Source: JAQXGO01 sp045592445
GTDB lineage: Bacteria > Bacillota > Clostridia > UMGS1883 > UMGS1540
DNA length: 6,719 nucleotides
Direction: 5' to 3'
Assembly (NCBI GenBank): GCA_045592445.1
Contig: JAZNUV010000038.1
Location: 1-6,719 of the forward strand
The position numbers and the translations under genes are program-made. Shown piece after piece: positions 5,582-6,719 of the stretch. Within the stretch, counting starts at the first letter, position 1. Each line of letters starts with the position of its first letter. The notes beneath the pieces are model-generated. The model was not told the DNA's origin and made no database searches. It saw only the letters and a program-made list of their open reading frames with translations.

Positions 5582-6643
5582 ATGGCAGACAAAGTTTTAA
5601 TGAAGGGAAACGAAGCGCTTGCTGAAGCGGCAATACAAGCCGGTTGCAAACTGTTTTTCGGATACCCCATTACACCGCAGACAGAGGTTTCTGCGTATAT
5701 GGCAAAACGTATGCCGAAAATCGGCGGCACATTTTTACAGGCGGAGAGTGAGGTTGCGGCCATCAATATGGTTTATGGCGCAGCAGGTGCGGGTGCACGT
5801 GTTATGACATCCTCATCAAGCCCCGGCATTAGCCTTAAATCCGAAGGTATCTCATACATCGCAGGGGCTGATTTGCCTTGCGTTATTGTAAATATTGTAC
5901 GCGGCGGCCCAGGTCTCGGCGGAATTCAGCCTGCACAAAGTGACTATTTCCAGGCAGTTAAAGGCGGCGGACACGGGGATTATCACATGGTTGTTTTGGC
6001 GCCGAGTTCCATTCAGGAACTTGTAGATATTACACAGGATGCATTCGATATTGCTGACCAGTATCGCATGCCCGTTATGATTATGGGTGACGGTATGCTT
6101 GGGCAGATGATGGAACCGATTTCCTTCTCCGAAAAAACGGGGAGAGAGTTAGCACCCAAAACATGGGCAGCGTCCGGTACAGAAGGAAAACGCAAGCACA
6201 ATATTATCAACTCTCTTTATATTGAAGCGGATGAACTCGAAACATTAGTTGTAAATCGCTATGAAAAATATAAAGAAATTGAAAAAAATGAAGTAAAATG
6301 GGAATCGTACATGACAGATGATGCTGATTATATCTTAGTTGCCTACGGGACAATTGCCCGTGTTGCAAAGACGGCAATCACTGCTTTGCGACGTGATGGT
6401 ATTAAGGTAGGACTGATTCGTCCGATTACACTTTGGCCTTTCCCGAAAGAGGCTTTTGAAAAAACAGCAGAAACTGCAAAAGCTTTCTTAACGATTGAAA
6501 TGAGTATGGGACAAATGGTTGAAGATGTTCGCCTTTCAGTAAACGGCAAAAAACCGGTTTCTTTCTTCGGAAGAACCGGCGGCGTCATTCCCACACCGGA
6601 TGAAATCTACAACGCTGTTTTAGAAATGAAGGAGGGAAAGTAG
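5582..6643 (+). CDS. vorB: 2-oxoacid:ferredoxin oxidoreductase alpha subunit (VorB/KorA type)
   Basis: Together with a beta subunit this protein forms the core of enzymes that oxidatively decarboxylate 2-oxoacids to acyl-CoA, CO2 and reduced ferredoxin. The 353-residue length and the segments GYPITPQTE (27-35), FLQAESEVAA (51-60), TSSSSPGISLKSEGI (76-90), RGGPGLGGIQPAQSD (107-121) and GGGHGDY (128-134) are those of the alpha subunit of the separate-subunit class. The C-terminal half (from about 250) is the transketolase-C-like domain with YGTIARVAKTA and GLIRPITLWPFP. Such proteins are commonly annotated as 3-methyl-2-oxobutanoate (2-oxoisovalerate) or 2-oxoglutarate oxidoreductase subunits; substrate cannot be read from the sequence. 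Pyruvate is less likely because PFOR in Clostridia is usually one long fused chain. The start has GAGGGGAG (5568-5575) upstream, and the next gene begins directly after the stop. Confidence 0.94.
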   Translation: MADKVLMKGNEALAEAAIQAGCKLFFGYPITPQTEVSAYMAKRMPKIGGTFLQAESEVAAINMVYGAAGAGARVMTSSSSPGISLKSEGISYIAGADLPCVIVNIVRGGPGLGGIQPAQSDYFQAVKGGGHGDYHMVVLAPSSIQELVDITQDAFDIADQYRMPVMIMGDGMLGQMMEPISFSEKTGRELAPKTWAASGTEGKRKHNIINSLYIEADELETLVVNRYEKYKEIEKNEVKWESYMTDDADYILVAYGTIARVAKTAITALRRDGIKVGLIRPITLWPFPKEAFEKTAETAKAFLTIEMSMGQMVEDVRLSVNGKKPVSFFGRTGGVIPTPDEIYNAVLEMKEGK

Positions 6644-6719
6644 ATGACAAAAGTATTTGAAAGACCGAAGGCACTGTGTGATGTAGAATTGCATTATTGC
6701 CCCGGTTGCACACACGGTA
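6644..6719 (+). CDS. 2-oxoacid:ferredoxin oxidoreductase beta subunit, 5' end only
   Basis: Only the first 25 codons lie in the window. The translation ends in LHYCPGCTHG, with Cys19 and Cys22; this CPGC(T/G)HG segment is the characteristic N-terminus of the TPP-binding beta subunit (KorB/VorA type). The ATG follows the alpha subunit stop with no gap, and AAGGAGGG at 6629-6636 is a strong ribosome binding site seven bases upstream. A gamma subunit gene is expected next, outside the window. Confidence 0.9.
   Translation, partial: MTKVFERPKALCDVELHYCPGCTHG

Overview
The window looks like chromosomal DNA from an anaerobic, low-GC Gram-positive bacterium, most likely a member of the Clostridia. 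The grounds are AT-rich spacers, strong AGGAGG-type ribosome binding sites, textbook sigma-A promoters, tightly packed operons, and two oxygen-sensitive fermentative systems side by side: pyruvate formate-lyase and a four-subunit-type 2-oxoacid:ferredoxin oxidoreductase. I cannot name the genus.

Region 1 (1-4126) is one operon driven by a perfect TTGACA-N17-TATAAT promoter with an extended -10 (172-200). It holds the pyruvate formate-lyase large part, a separate 80-residue glycyl radical protein, the radical-SAM PFL activase and an MgtC/SapB-type membrane protein, and ends in a strong hairpin terminator. The main observation is that the PFL is split. The 701-residue protein has the catalytic barrel with the Cys-Cys pair but stops before the glycyl radical domain. 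That domain, with the RVSGYAVNF motif, is encoded by the next gene, which has its own ribosome binding site and start codon. An in-frame stop just before that start rules out a simple frameshift explanation. The large protein instead ends in an acidic tail with a C-x-C-x-x-C motif. The radical-bearing subunit gene overlaps the activase gene by 14 nt. Upstream of the promoter is an unexplained 46-nt near-perfect palindrome (68-113).

Region 2 (4084-4613) is dtd (D-aminoacyl-tRNA deacylase) on the minus strand, convergent with the pfl operon. The two share a bidirectional terminator, and dtd has its own perfect consensus promoter.

Region 3 (4660-6719, runs off the end) is a second plus-strand operon. 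It encodes a P-loop ATPase of unknown role, an 8-Cys ferredoxin-type delta subunit, the alpha subunit (VorB/KorA) of a 2-oxoacid:ferredoxin oxidoreductase, and the first 25 codons of the TPP-binding beta subunit. Its promoter lies so close to the first ATG that the message is probably leaderless.

Together, the pfl operon would make acetyl-CoA and formate from pyruvate, while the oxidoreductase would turn 2-oxoacids (probably branched-chain or related) into acyl-CoA, CO2 and reduced ferredoxin. All functions are inferred from recognised motifs; no search was run.
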